This document shows, in pieces, positions 1-8,808 of a stretch of 64,000 nucleotides of DNA (its first letter is position 1; each line of letters starts with the position of its first letter). The notes beneath the pieces are model-generated. The model did not search any database and was not told the origin of the DNA. It was given only the letters and a program-made list of their open reading frames with translations. The stretch is from CAVSKL01 sp963728475 [NCBI: Candidatus Eiseniibacteriota bacterium] (GTDB lineage Bacteria > Eisenbacteria > RBG-16-71-46 > JABDJR01): assembly GCA_963728475.1 (NCBI GenBank), contig CAVSKL010000003.1, positions 62,001-126,000 of the forward strand. The letters are read 5' to 3'. Position numbers and translations under genes: made by a program.

Positions 1-1273
1 GGAACGCGGCGAACGCCGCCGGAGCCCGCCGGGTGGCCGCCGCCCCCGCCGCGGCCAGCGCCACCGCTCCCAGCGAGATTGCGGCGGGGAGGAAGACGGC
101 GTCCAGCCGGTCGAACTCGCGGCTCCGGATGTGAAACGCGCGCTGGAGGAAACCGGGATGCGCGGCCTGGAGCCCGGCCAGGACGGCGATTCCGGCGGCG
201 ATGACCGCCAGCGCCGCCGCTCCGCGGGCCACGGTTCCGGTCGCGGTCCCGCGGCGCCGGTCCCAGGCCAGGGAGAAGAGCCGCCCCACCAGGACCGAGG
301 CCGCCACCCCCCCGGAGAGGATGTATCCCGGGAGCTTGGACTGGCTGGTGGAGAAGAAGAGCACCACCGTGATCGCCCATACCGCGAACAGCCGGTCGGC
401 GCGGGTCAGCCGCCGCCAGCGCGCCAGCGCGCGGCCGGCGCCCTCGAACAGGAGCATGCTCCAGGGGAAGAGCACCGCCGCCGAAACCGGCGCATAGTAA
501 TACCAGGGGGCGGTCCGATGAAAAGCGCCGGTGGTATAGCGGCGGAGGGTCTCCTCCACCAGTCCATAGTGCGGGAAGTCCGGCCGCCGGGCGGTCACCC
601 CCAGGAACCACGGGAGCACCACCGCCAGGAAGAGAACCAGGTTGAGCGGCGAGAAGAACCGCCGCACCGCGCCCCCTTCGCGTTCCTGGGCGAAGAAGGC
701 CAGCACCACGAGCGAAGGCACGATGAATCCCACCGGCCCCTTGACCAGCACCGCCGCTCCGGCCGAGAGCGCGGCCGCCGCCCACCACGCGCGCCGTGCC
801 CTCCCCTCCGAGGCCTCGGCGCGATAGGACGCCAGAATCGCCCCGGAGACGAAGAACGTCAGCGCCATGTCGAAGATGACCATCCGCCCGAACGCCAGAT
901 AGAGCGGCGCCGAGACCGTGACCATCGCCGCCAGGGCGGCGGTGCGCGCGTCGTGTTCCCGGCGGAGGAAGGCGTGGAGCAGGGCCAGGAGCGCCAGGGC
1001 GAAGAGCGCCGAGGGAAGCCGGGCCGCGGCCTCGTTCTCCCCGAACGCCCCGAGCGAGAGCGCCACCGCCTTGAAGTAGAACGCGGGCTTGTCCAGGTAG
1101 GGGAGGCCGTCGTAGGTGGGCACCAGCCACGCCCCGGAGTCCTTCATCTCGCGCGCCACCTCCGCGTTCCGCCCCTCGTCGGGCTGGATGAGAGGCAGGC
1201 TCCCCAGGCGGGCGAACAGGAGTCCCACGGCCAGGACCGCGGCCAGCCAGGTCAGTGCATGAGGTCGGCGCAT
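1..1273 (-). CDS. ArnT/PMT-like membrane glycosyltransferase (GT39-type), 3' end outside the window
   Basis: The frame opens at an ATG at 1273 and runs off the left edge, giving about 424 residues. Residues 8-24 form the first hydrophobic segment and are followed by the QPDEGRNAEVAREM motif, the first periplasmic loop signature of ArnT/PMT-type glycosyltransferases, in which the acidic pair binds the lipid-linked sugar donor. A TYDGLPYLDKPAFYF stretch follows, also typical of the family, then repeated hydrophobic segments. The family transfers sugars from polyprenyl phosphates to lipid A or proteins on the outer face of the inner membrane; the acceptor here cannot be told. It is divergent from the next gene. 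The C-terminal domain is not visible. Confidence 0.85.
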   Translation of the reverse strand, partial: MRRPHALTWLAAVLAVGLLFARLGSLPLIQPDEGRNAEVAREMKDSGAWLVPTYDGLPYLDKPAFYFKAVALSLGAFGENEAAARLPSALFALALLALLHAFLRREHDARTAALAAMVTVSAPLYLAFGRMVIFDMALTFFVSGAILASYRAEASEGRARRAWWAAAALSAGAAVLVKGPVGFIVPSLVVLAFFAQEREGGAVRRFFSPLNLVLFLAVVLPWFLGVTARRPDFPHYGLVEETLRRYTTGAFHRTAPWYYYAPVSAAVLFPWSMLLFEGAGRALARWRRLTRADRLFAVWAITVVLFFSTSQSKLPGYILSGGVAASVLVGRLFSLAWDRRRGTATGTVARGAAALAVIAAGIAVLAGLQAAHPGFLQRAFHIRSREFDRLDAVFLPAAISLGAVALAAAGAAATRRAPAAFAAF

Positions 1274-1592
1274 GATTTCGGCTTCCCCGGGGGGCGGTGT
1301 CGCGGGCGAACGCGGAGCATAGCACCGACCCCCGAAGCTTGGCTCCATGTCCACAACGTATTGTCGTGCATGAAAATACCCGGGCCCTTCGGGGGCCGGC
1401 GTCTCCCGGCGGGGCGGGCCGCGGGGGAGGGCCCGGATGCGCCGGCGGGTGGGAGAGCGCCCTGGGAACCGGAAGTCGAGCGGGGTACAATGCCTCGGGC
1501 CGTGGTCCACCGCGCCACGCGGGGCCGCATCCACCGGGCCGCGGCCGTCACGTGGTTCCAGACCCATCCTCCAACACCGGGAGGTATCGCCC
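1274..1592. other. Divergent intergenic region
   Basis: About 320 bases separate the divergent glycosyltransferase and the SpeE-like gene, so both promoters should lie here. The middle part around 1350-1375 is less GC-rich than the surroundings. I see no convincing -35/-10 pair and no RNA gene. Confidence 0.4.
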
Positions 1593-3137
1593 ATGGGCGG
1601 TTTCCTGTTGTACGCGGTGGTCTCGATCGGCGGCGCCGCCATTCTCGCCATCGAGATCCTGGGCACCCGCATCCTGGGGCCCTTCTACGGGGTGAGCCTC
1701 TTCCTCTGGTCGGCGCTCATCACGGTCACTCTCGCCGCGCTGAGCCTGGGCTACGCCCTGGGCGGGCGCTGGGCCGATCGCGGGCCGCGGATGATCCGGC
1801 TGGCCTGGGTGCTGGCGACCGCCGGCCTGTGGATGGTGCTCATCCCCTGGATCCGCAAGCCGGTGCTGCTCCTGGTGGAGCCCCTGGGACTCCGGGCGGC
1901 GGTGCTTCTGGCCGCGTTCATCCTCTTCGCTCCGCCCCTGACCCTCCTCGGCATGGTCTCGCCCTACGCGATCAAGCTCCGCACCCACGACCTGGGCGAG
2001 GTGGGGAAGACCGCGGGCGACGTCTACGCGGTGGGCACGGTGGCGAGCGTGGTGGCCGCGCTCCTCACCGGATTCGTGCTCATTCCCAACGTGGGCGTGC
2101 GGGCGCTCACCGTGCTGGTGGGGGTGCTCCTCTTCGTGGGAGCCGCCCTGGCCGCGGCGGGAAGCCGCCGCGCGCGGGCCCGGGGGGTGCTGGCGGCGGC
2201 GTTCCTGGTGGCGGGAGGGGCGGCGGGGTGGCAGATGCCGCGCATCGTTCCCAGGGCCCGGGGCGGCCTGAAGGAAGTCACCCAGAGCCCCTACGCCGAG
2301 ATCCGGGTCCTGGACAAGAACGGCGAGCGCTTCCTCATGATCGACGGCGCCGCCCACACCGACATCGACCCGGTGACCTTCACCAGCTACTACCGTTACG
2401 TGGTGGCGATGGACGACGTGAAGCTCCTGTTCGACCATCCCGGCAAGGCGCTCCTGATCGGGCTGGGGGGCGGCTCGGTGGCCAAGGACTTCACCAAGTC
2501 GCTCTGGAAGGTGGACGCGGTGGAGATCGATCCCACCGTGGTCCGGCTGGCCCGCCGGTGGTTCGGGCTCCGGCCCGATGAGGCATCGGTCTACACCGAG
2601 GACGGCCGGAGGTTCCTCCGCACCCACGACACCCGGTACGACGCGGTGGTGATGGACGCGTTCGGAAGCAGCTCCATCCCCTTCCACCTCATCACCCGCG
2701 AGTACTTCCGGCTGGTCAAGGAGCACATGGACCCCGGCGGGGTATTCGCGATCAACCTGGAGACCCGCGGCTGGGACGACGTCCTGGTGCGCTCGGTCGC
2801 GGCCACCCTTCGCGAGGTGTTCCGGAACGTGGAGGCGCTCCCCACCCAGGAGCCGCCGAACACGCTGGGAAACGTGGTGGTGGTGGCCTCGGACCGGGAG
2901 ATGGAGATTCCGGACTCCGCCATCCCCCGGCCCAAGGAGTTCCTGGACGACGACTACATGCACTGGGTGGTGGTGCAGATGAACCACGCCTGGGCCAACC
3001 GGTTCGAGCCCCGGACCGAGAAGGCGAGGGTGCTCACCGACGACCTGAACCCGGTGGAGGTGTGGTCCGAGAACATCCATCTGGTCTCGCGCCGCCGGCT
3101 CCACGACTATTTCTCGCCGGAGGATCTGAGCTGGTAA
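1593..3137 (+). CDS. Membrane spermidine-synthase-like protein (fused transporter-like N-terminus)
   Basis: A 514-residue protein. The first half (about residues 1-205) is a bundle of hydrophobic helices resembling the membrane half of the fused 'spermidine synthase family' proteins. The second half is a SpeE-like Rossmann methyltransferase fold: GLGGGSV nucleotide loop, VEIDP at the end of the next strand, EDGRRFL, and DAFGSSSIPFHLIT where true spermidine synthases carry their catalytic acidic motif. The last motif is the usual form in this membrane-fused group, so polyamine synthesis should not be assumed. Start chosen at the ATG at 1593 because it follows GGGAGG at good spacing and leads straight into the first helix; the open frame continues upstream to 1437 without support. 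Confidence 0.82.
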   Translation: MGGFLLYAVVSIGGAAILAIEILGTRILGPFYGVSLFLWSALITVTLAALSLGYALGGRWADRGPRMIRLAWVLATAGLWMVLIPWIRKPVLLLVEPLGLRAAVLLAAFILFAPPLTLLGMVSPYAIKLRTHDLGEVGKTAGDVYAVGTVASVVAALLTGFVLIPNVGVRALTVLVGVLLFVGAALAAAGSRRARARGVLAAAFLVAGGAAGWQMPRIVPRARGGLKEVTQSPYAEIRVLDKNGERFLMIDGAAHTDIDPVTFTSYYRYVVAMDDVKLLFDHPGKALLIGLGGGSVAKDFTKSLWKVDAVEIDPTVVRLARRWFGLRPDEASVYTEDGRRFLRTHDTRYDAVVMDAFGSSSIPFHLITREYFRLVKEHMDPGGVFAINLETRGWDDVLVRSVAATLREVFRNVEALPTQEPPNTLGNVVVVASDREMEIPDSAIPRPKEFLDDDYMHWVVVQMNHAWANRFEPRTEKARVLTDDLNPVEVWSENIHLVSRRRLHDYFSPEDLSW

Positions 3138-3185
3138 GGCGCGGGCGCTGCGGCGCCGCGCGTCCATCCGAGGCCCCGGCGGGCG

Positions 3186-3422
3186 CTACCGCGCTTCGCT
3201 CCCCAGGGGCCGGATCGGGCCGCTTCGCTCCACCTCGACCGGATATCCCTCGATGGTCCCGGGGATGCGTCTCGCGGTCGCGTCCTCGCCGGTGAGCACG
3301 ATCACCCGGATCACCGGATTGCCGTCCGGGAGCGCGGCTTCGTACACCGCCTGGACGCCCGGAAGCGCCATGAGCGTGGGGGCGTGGTCGGCGATCACCT
3401 GAGCGACGGGCTTACGAGCCAT
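3186..3422 (-). CDS. Small protein related to the N-terminal domain of the adjacent serine protease
   Basis: 78 residues, no signal peptide or membrane segment. By eye it aligns along most of its length with residues 60-126 of the protease encoded just upstream on the same strand: both have an LM-S/A-I/L-PGV start, a PVI/VKV or PVIRV strand, an IP-x-x-I/L-x-G hairpin and a V-E-x-x-G end. This small domain is found ahead of bacterial Nal1-like/trypsin-like protease domains. Here it stands alone, so it could be a binding partner or propeptide-like regulator of the protease, which is inference. AAGGACG sits upstream of the ATG. A strong hairpin separates it from the protease gene. Confidence 0.6.
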   Translation of the reverse strand: MARKPVAQVIADHAPTLMALPGVQAVYEAALPDGNPVIRVIVLTGEDATARRIPGTIEGYPVEVERSGPIRPLGSEAR

Positions 3423-3465
3423 TCGTGGTGCGTCCTTACCCCGGGGTTCCCGCCGGAAAGAAGGC

Positions 3466-3490
3466 GCCCGCCCCGGCGGCCGGGGCGGGC
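3466..3490 (-). terminator. Rho-independent-type hairpin downstream of the protease gene
   Basis: Perfect 11-bp inverted repeat (GCCCGCCCCGG / CCGGGGCGGGC) with a 3-base loop. Read on the minus strand it lies 38 bases after the protease stop and is followed by a short pyrimidine-rich stretch (CTTCTTTCC). Confidence 0.7.
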
Positions 3491-3527
3491 GTGTCTCTGC
3501 CTGTGCTCTGCGAACGGTTGAGTCGAA

Positions 3528-4691
3528 TCAGTTCCCCACCATGGAGGCGTTGAGGAACGAGAGCACTTGTCCGATCGGGTTGGCGACCGCGTCGGTGTTG
3601 CTGCCCGCGAAAAGCAGGCCCACCGCGCGCGGGTTGGTGCTCACGTCCTCGACCATGAGCGAGCCGGAGTCACCGCTGTCCAGGAAGCCGGAGTGGCGGT
3701 TGCTGATGATGATCTGACCGGTGAAGGTCTTGGTGAACGCGGTGCCGCCGGCGCACTCGTTCTCATAGCTCACGCTGACGGTCACGTTGAGCCCGCTGAT
3801 GCTGCTCCGGGTGAGGCCGGAGGTGCGGCCGCTCTTCTTGACCGCCTGGTTGAGCGAGGCGGCCACGGTGGAGGAGGACAGGGTCCCGATCTCGAGGATC
3901 GCGCCGGAGGGATCGACCATGCCGGGGACGACCTGGGCGATGGCGCAGTCCACGTTCGAGTTCGGGAGGCTCTTGATCCCGGAGAGGGTGGCCACGGTCT
4001 GGGCGCCGCTGAGGCTGCAGTTGACGTCGATGAGACCGGGCTGGATCACGGGGTCGCCGGCCTGAGCGACGCGGCCGTTGCCGCCGCTCACGATGTCGGC
4101 CTCGAACACGTGGTAGTTGCTCAGGATGTACTGGCTCCCGCCCTTCTGGACGAGGGAGCCGAGCGTCCCGCCGCAGCAGTACCCGTTGGCCAGGTCATAG
4201 GCCCAGCCGCCGGAGGTCCCGAGCTGGATCGGAGTGGACTGCTTGGCGGTGTGGGAGACGCCGCCGCCGCCGCCGTGACCGCCGCCACCGCCGCCGCCGC
4301 CGGGAGGGCCCTTCATGGCGTGGATGACGCCGGTGACTTCAGTCTCCACGGCCACGCCGTCCAGTTCGAGCGGGATGGCGTTTTCGGGGAGACGCTCCTT
4401 GGTGTAGACCTTGACCACCGGAGTGCCCTGGGCGCTGAGACCGGTGCCGGTCCCGATCACCCCGGGGATGCTCATGAGGTCAGGGGTGTGGCGGTCCTGG
4501 ACGCGCATGACGGCCTGGATCGCGGGATTGGCTGCAGTCAGCTGGAGAGAGGGATCTTGGATCTGGGGGCGGGTAAGGGTGCTCGTCGCGCTGTTGTCGG
4601 TGCCGCACCCTATCCAGGCGATGGACAGGGCGAGAGCCACGGCGAGTACGGCCACCAGAGTCCATGAGGAGCGCAGAGAGCGACGCTTCAT
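3528..4691 (-). CDS. Lipoprotein trypsin-like serine protease (Nal1-like)
   Basis: A 387-residue product. Residues 1-28 are a lipoprotein signal ending in AWIGC, so Cys29 is the likely lipidated residue. Residues about 55-127 form a small domain also present as a separate gene at 3186-3422. A glycine-rich linker (about residues 131-145) follows. The protease domain shows His194 in SNYHVFE, Asp248 in NVDCAIA and Ser342 in SGDSGSL, the chymotrypsin-fold triad in the right order. The start was set at ATG 4691, preceded by GGAGG, rather than further upstream, because only this start gives a proper signal peptide. The AT-rich leader (4692-4770) probably carries the promoter. Substrate unknown. Confidence 0.85.
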   Translation of the reverse strand: MKRRSLRSSWTLVAVLAVALALSIAWIGCGTDNSATSTLTRPQIQDPSLQLTAANPAIQAVMRVQDRHTPDLMSIPGVIGTGTGLSAQGTPVVKVYTKERLPENAIPLELDGVAVETEVTGVIHAMKGPPGGGGGGGGHGGGGGVSHTAKQSTPIQLGTSGGWAYDLANGYCCGGTLGSLVQKGGSQYILSNYHVFEADIVSGGNGRVAQAGDPVIQPGLIDVNCSLSGAQTVATLSGIKSLPNSNVDCAIAQVVPGMVDPSGAILEIGTLSSSTVAASLNQAVKKSGRTSGLTRSSISGLNVTVSVSYENECAGGTAFTKTFTGQIIISNRHSGFLDSGDSGSLMVEDVSTNPRAVGLLFAGSNTDAVANPIGQVLSFLNASMVGN

Positions 4692-4834
4692 GGGTCCTCC
4701 AGGTTCGAGGAGAGCAGGCAGACACAGAGAGTTCATTAAACTTTGGATAAGCCTTATGGTCAACAAGTTTCACAGACAAAGTGGGTACCTGGTAGCCGCG
4801 GGGCCGTGGTGCGGTCAGGCGGCCGTGACAGGTG

Positions 4835-5206
4835 TCAGCGGCGCGAGGCGGGAGCAAGGAGTAGAGCGGTCCACCCGACCAGGAGCGAGGCCCCGCCGAA
4901 GGGGGTGATCGCACCCAGTCCGCGAACGCCGGACAAGGCCAGCACATAGAGGCTGCCGGAGAAGAGGACGATCCCGGCGGTGAAGCCCCATCCCGCCACC
5001 GAGATCGCCCGGCCGCGATACCGGGACGCGGCCCAGGCCGTGGCCAGGAGCGCCAGGGCGTGCACGAGCTGGTAGTGGACGCCGGTCCGGTAGACCTCGA
5101 GCAGGTCGGGGGAGAGCCGGGAGCGGAGCGCATGGGCGCCGAACGCCCCGGCGGCCACGCCCACGAGACCCGCCGCCGCCCCGATCCGGAACCAGAGTCG
5201 CTCCAC
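4835..5206 (-). CDS. DUF423 family small membrane protein (YgdD-like)
   Basis: 123 residues with four hydrophobic segments. The N-terminal GxxxGAFGAHAL motif and the C-terminal LGAITPFGGxSLLxGW segment are diagnostic of DUF423, an inner-membrane family of unknown function. ATG preceded by GGAGGAAC. The stop lies about 140 bases upstream of the protease start on the same strand; no functional link is evident. Confidence 0.9.
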   Translation of the reverse strand: MERLWFRIGAAAGLVGVAAGAFGAHALRSRLSPDLLEVYRTGVHYQLVHALALLATAWAASRYRGRAISVAGWGFTAGIVLFSGSLYVLALSGVRGLGAITPFGGASLLVGWTALLLAPASRR

Positions 5207-5403
5207 CGTTCCTCCTTCGGCGCGTGCGGCCGATTCGTTGTATGCTCCAAGCGTATCGGGCCGCCCCGGGGCCGGAAACCGGAAATCCTCACCCGGATAG
5301 CCGGCGCGGCGGGGGGCCGAAGCACCCGGCGCGGCGGCGGGTTCGAACGCGGCCAGGTCCAGTTTTTCAACGGGCTCGCGGCAGCCCGCTCCCGGAGGCG
5401 ACG

Positions 5404-6288
5404 GTGAACCGGCGCGATCCGTGCAAGCCCCCGCTCATCCGCTTCGGAACCTCGTCATTCTCCTCCAAGGACTGGATCGGCCCCTTCTACCCGCCCGGCA
5501 CCCCTCCCGCGGACTTCCTGCGGCTCTACGCGGACCGGTTCGACACCGTGGAGATCGACGCCACCTACTACGCCGTCCCCGCCGCGGGCACCGTCCGGGG
5601 CTGGGCGGACAAGACGCCGGAGTCGTTCCTGATCGCGGCCAAGTTTCCCCGCGAGATCGTGCACGGGGGGGAGGGCGCCCGGCCCGATCCGGCCAAGGTG
5701 CTGGATCCCGACGCGACCTACCCGGTGCGCGACCGGTTCCTGAAGGTCATGGACGCGCTGGGGCCTCGGTTGGGGCCGCTGGTCATCCAGTTCCCCTACT
5801 TCAACCGGTCGGCCTTCGCATCCGCCGGGCCCTTCATGGAGCGCCTGGACCGCTTTCTGGCCGACCTTCCCGGAGACCGGACCTACGCGGTGGAGATTCG
5901 CAACCCCGCCTGGGTCACCCCGGCCTTCGCCGATCTCTGTCGAGAGCACGACGCGGCGCTGGTGACGGTGGACCGGGCCTGGATGCCGCACGCCGACGAG
6001 CTGGAAAAGACGATGGATCCGGTCACCGGAGGCCTGGCCTACGTAAGACTCCTGGGCGACCGGCAGGAGATCGAGAAGCTGACCCGGACCTGGGAAAAGG
6101 AGGTGGTCGACCGGAGCGGCCGTCTCCGGCGCTGGGCCGGGTTCCTGGCCCGGATGCTGGAGCGCGAGGTTCCCACCGTGGTCTACGTGAACAACCACTA
6201 CGCGGGGCACGCCCCCGCCACCGTGGAGCGGCTGATCGAACTTTTTCGCGGCGAGGCGGCCGGGCGCGGCCTCGAGCCGGATCTTTGA
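5404..6288 (+). CDS. DUF72 family protein (YecE-like TIM barrel)
   Basis: 294 residues. It begins with the FGTSSFSSKDWIGPFYP strand, followed by the FDTVEIDATYYA, FLIAAKFPREIVH and YAVEIRN strands that mark DUF72 TIM-barrel proteins. The C-terminal VYVNNHYAGHAPA segment carries the conserved NNHY loop. The biochemical role of the family is not established; a metal or nucleic-acid related hydrolytic function has been suggested. Start: GTG at 5404, nine bases after GGAGG; there is no ATG in the N-terminal part and the frame upstream is arginine/proline-rich without similarity. Length fits the family (about 240-300). Confidence 0.85.
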   Translation: MNRRDPCKPPLIRFGTSSFSSKDWIGPFYPPGTPPADFLRLYADRFDTVEIDATYYAVPAAGTVRGWADKTPESFLIAAKFPREIVHGGEGARPDPAKVLDPDATYPVRDRFLKVMDALGPRLGPLVIQFPYFNRSAFASAGPFMERLDRFLADLPGDRTYAVEIRNPAWVTPAFADLCREHDAALVTVDRAWMPHADELEKTMDPVTGGLAYVRLLGDRQEIEKLTRTWEKEVVDRSGRLRRWAGFLARMLEREVPTVVYVNNHYAGHAPATVERLIELFRGEAAGRGLEPDL

Positions 6289-6395
6289 GCGCCCTCGGTT
6301 GAAAGGCGCGGCGTGCGGGGGCATCATGGAAGTACCCCGGACGTGACGGAGTCCCGCCCGCGGGACCCGAGAAGTTCTTTGAAAGGAGCATTCAA

Positions 6396-7592
6396 ATGCC
6401 GGCGACCCTGACCTCCCAGGAACGCGACTCCCTCATCGTCCGCTTCGATGAACTCGCCGCTGACGGATCGCTCAATCTCCTTACCCGCCGCCGCTTCACC
6501 GAACTGGCCGCCCTGGAGTCCGACTCCCCGGTGGTGAGCCTCTACATCGACCTGAGCCCCCAGCACCGCCACAACAACGCCTGGGCCATCGATCTCAAGA
6601 CCCACGCCCGTGACGCGCTGGCCGGGATCGCCGACCGCGGCCAGGCGGAGACGGTGCGCGGCGAGATCGAGCGCATGGAGCGCCGCCTGATTGAGGACGC
6701 CCCGCGCCTGGGGCGGGGAGCGGCCTTCTTCTCTTGCCCGGCGCGGGAACTGTGGTTCCAGGTGAGCCTTCCGCTGGCGCTGCCCACCCGGCTCCGGGTC
6801 GGCCGCCGTCCCTATCTCCGCCCCCTGGCCCGGATCCGGGACGAGCACGACCGGTTCGGCGTGGTAATCCTCGACAACCAGCGCGCGCGCTTGTTCGTGA
6901 GCCAGCTCGGCCACGTGCAGGAAACGGCGGACCTCTTCGAGGATACCCCCAAGAGCCACAAGCAGGGCGGTTGGAGCCAGATGCGGATCCAGCGCCACCA
7001 CGACGCCCACGTCATGTGGCACGCGGGCGCGGTGGCCCAGGCCACCGAGATCCTCATCGACCGGCTCGAAGCCCGGCATCTCCTGGTGGCGGGGACGCCC
7101 CAGGTATTGACCGAGTACCGGGACGCGTGTTCGCCGAAGGTGCGCAAGCGCTGGTCGGGCGACTTCGCGCTTCCCATCGAGGCCTCGGTGACCGAGGTGG
7201 CCGGCGCCATCGCCCCCCTCCAGCAAGAGGTCGAAGCGCGGGAGGAAGTGGACACCATCGGCCGCATCCATGACTCAGTCTCCTCCGGACGCGGGGTCTG
7301 GGGTCTGGAGCCCACCCTGGTGGCGCTGCGCGAGCGGCGGGTGATGACTCTGGTCGTGCATGACCGCTACCGGGCCCCGGGGGCGGAGTGCGTGCGCTGC
7401 GGGCTGCTCCTCACCGATGACCGCCGGCGCTGCCCGGCCTGCAATGCGCGGGTGGATCAGGTGGAGGATCTGGTGGACGCGCTGCTCGAGCGCGCGGTCA
7501 CCCAGGAGGCGGAGCTGGAGCTGGTGCGAAGCGACCGGGCGCGGGCCCTCCTCCCCCGCGAGGAGCCGGTGGGGGCGCTGCTCAGGTTCTGA
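6396..7592 (+). CDS. Bacterial archaeo-eukaryotic release factor family protein (baeRF10-like) with C-terminal zinc ribbon
   Basis: 398 residues, soluble. Residues 45-180 match the eRF1-like fold of baeRF proteins (VSLYIDL, later FGVVILDNQRARLFVSQLG). GGWSQMRIQRHHDAH at 191-205 is the hallmark loop of the baeRF group, lying where eRF1 has its GGQ region; a GGQ tripeptide is absent, so peptide release by the classical chemistry is unlikely. Cys332, Cys335, Cys346 and Cys349 form a CxxC-x10-CxxC zinc ribbon. The recently described hibernation factor Balon belongs to the same bacterial aeRF1-related clan, so a ribosome-binding role under stress is a reasonable inference. AAAGGAG precedes the ATG. 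Probably monocistronic. Confidence 0.8.
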   Translation: MPATLTSQERDSLIVRFDELAADGSLNLLTRRRFTELAALESDSPVVSLYIDLSPQHRHNNAWAIDLKTHARDALAGIADRGQAETVRGEIERMERRLIEDAPRLGRGAAFFSCPARELWFQVSLPLALPTRLRVGRRPYLRPLARIRDEHDRFGVVILDNQRARLFVSQLGHVQETADLFEDTPKSHKQGGWSQMRIQRHHDAHVMWHAGAVAQATEILIDRLEARHLLVAGTPQVLTEYRDACSPKVRKRWSGDFALPIEASVTEVAGAIAPLQQEVEAREEVDTIGRIHDSVSSGRGVWGLEPTLVALRERRVMTLVVHDRYRAPGAECVRCGLLLTDDRRRCPACNARVDQVEDLVDALLERAVTQEAELELVRSDRARALLPREEPVGALLRF

Positions 7593-7727
7593 TCCGCCGC
7601 CGGCAACAGGCTTCGCGAAGCGGCCCCGGCCGGGCGGCGTCCCGGTCGCGTTCTCTATGAGAATCCTGAGACGACCGTGCCATGCGCTTGGAAAGCTGCA
7701 TGCGAAGGCCCGCGCAGATGCGGCAGT

Positions 7728-8808
7728 TCCGACGCGGGTGCGCCAAGCTTGGAAGGCACCTGCCGCGCGCGGTGTGCCGATCCCCTCGGCGTGTTTCCGA
7801 ATTGTCAGAGGAAAACCCTTGAACCAGGTCGCCCGCGGGACTATAAGTGAGGGCGTTACGTTGCGCTGCCGGGGGGCGAACTCACCCCACATCTGAGCCC
7901 TCCCTCAACTTGGAGACCCCCTCGCCGCGGCCGCCGTCGGTTGGCACACTCGGGAAAGAAGGTCGCATGCGTTCCTTTTCCCGCGTGCGACGGAGCGGAC
8001 GAACGGGCTTTCCCCCTCCCTGGCTCGTCACCGCCGCCGCATCTTGTTGCAAGCTGGGACAGATCTTACGGCCGGTCTCCCGCATGCCGGCGGGCATGGT
8101 CGGAGCCGCTCTCGGGGAGCGGTGCGGCCCTGAGCGCCTGCGGCGCGGGCCGGGGTCCCACCGCCGCTCTTGCAGTCCTGGCGCGGAGCGACGCCTCCGC
8201 CGGCCCCCTTCCGGCGCTTCAGGGAGTGGGGCCCCCCGATTCTCCGAGGAGTCGCGCGCTCGGCGGGCAGGCGCCCCCGGCGCATCCCCGGCGCAGGTTC
8301 CGGTAGCGCGACTTCTCAACCTATTTGGCGTAGGGATATTCCTCGTTCTGGGCGCTTCATCCTGTGGACGGGGAGCGACCAAGCCGGGCAAGCCTCTCTG
8401 CCTGGTCGAGCCCGATACCCTGGACTTCGGCCGGGTGGAGATCGACAGCATGGAGATCCGGACGTTTGTCGTGCGGAACGCGGGAAGCGCCGGGGAGCCG
8501 GTCTCGGTTTCGCTGGGCTGCCCGCCTTTCGAGCTCCTGGAGGGAGGGGGGGACACCACCCTCGCCCCCGGTGAGTCCTTGGCGGTTCGGGTGGAGTTTG
8601 CACCCAGGGAGCGGGACTCGGTGCGGTGCGTGGTGGACCTGGGGAGCATCTCCTGTGGCGGGGTGGCGCTCATCGCCAACGCCTCCCGCACCTGGCGCGT
8701 TCGACCGGACGGGAGCGGGGATGCGCCGACGGTGCAGGCGGGGATCGACAGCTCGGAGGACGGCGACGTGGTGCTGGTGGGGCCGGGAACGTACTACGAG
8801 AACATCAA
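7728..8808. repeat. Long direct repeat, copy 1
   Basis: A 1.08-kb segment covering the promoter, leader and first third of gene A1 recurs at 10375-11456. From 8320 to 8808 the two copies show no mismatch by eye; upstream of 8320 they differ at scattered positions. Copy 1 starts about 135 bases after the baeRF stop; copy 2 starts inside gene B1 and truncates it. Confidence 0.92.
7819..7847 (+). promoter_or_regulatory. Sigma-70-like promoter of beta-helix gene A1
   Basis: TTGAAC (7819-7824), 17-base spacer, TATAAG (7842-7847), about 120 bases ahead of the proposed start. The same elements are kept in repeat copy 2. The rest of the 7593-7966 gap holds the start of the direct repeat and no gene I can support. 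Confidence 0.55.

Noticed and set aside
131-2581. 816-codon plus-strand open frame across the glycosyltransferase and the SpeE-like gene
   Set aside because: Its product is a low-complexity Arg/Gly/Pro string; the two real genes in other frames explain the DNA.
4730-4763. TTGACC with a -10-like element on the minus strand before the protease gene
   Set aside because: The -10 candidates match the consensus at only two or three positions with spacing of 18-19.
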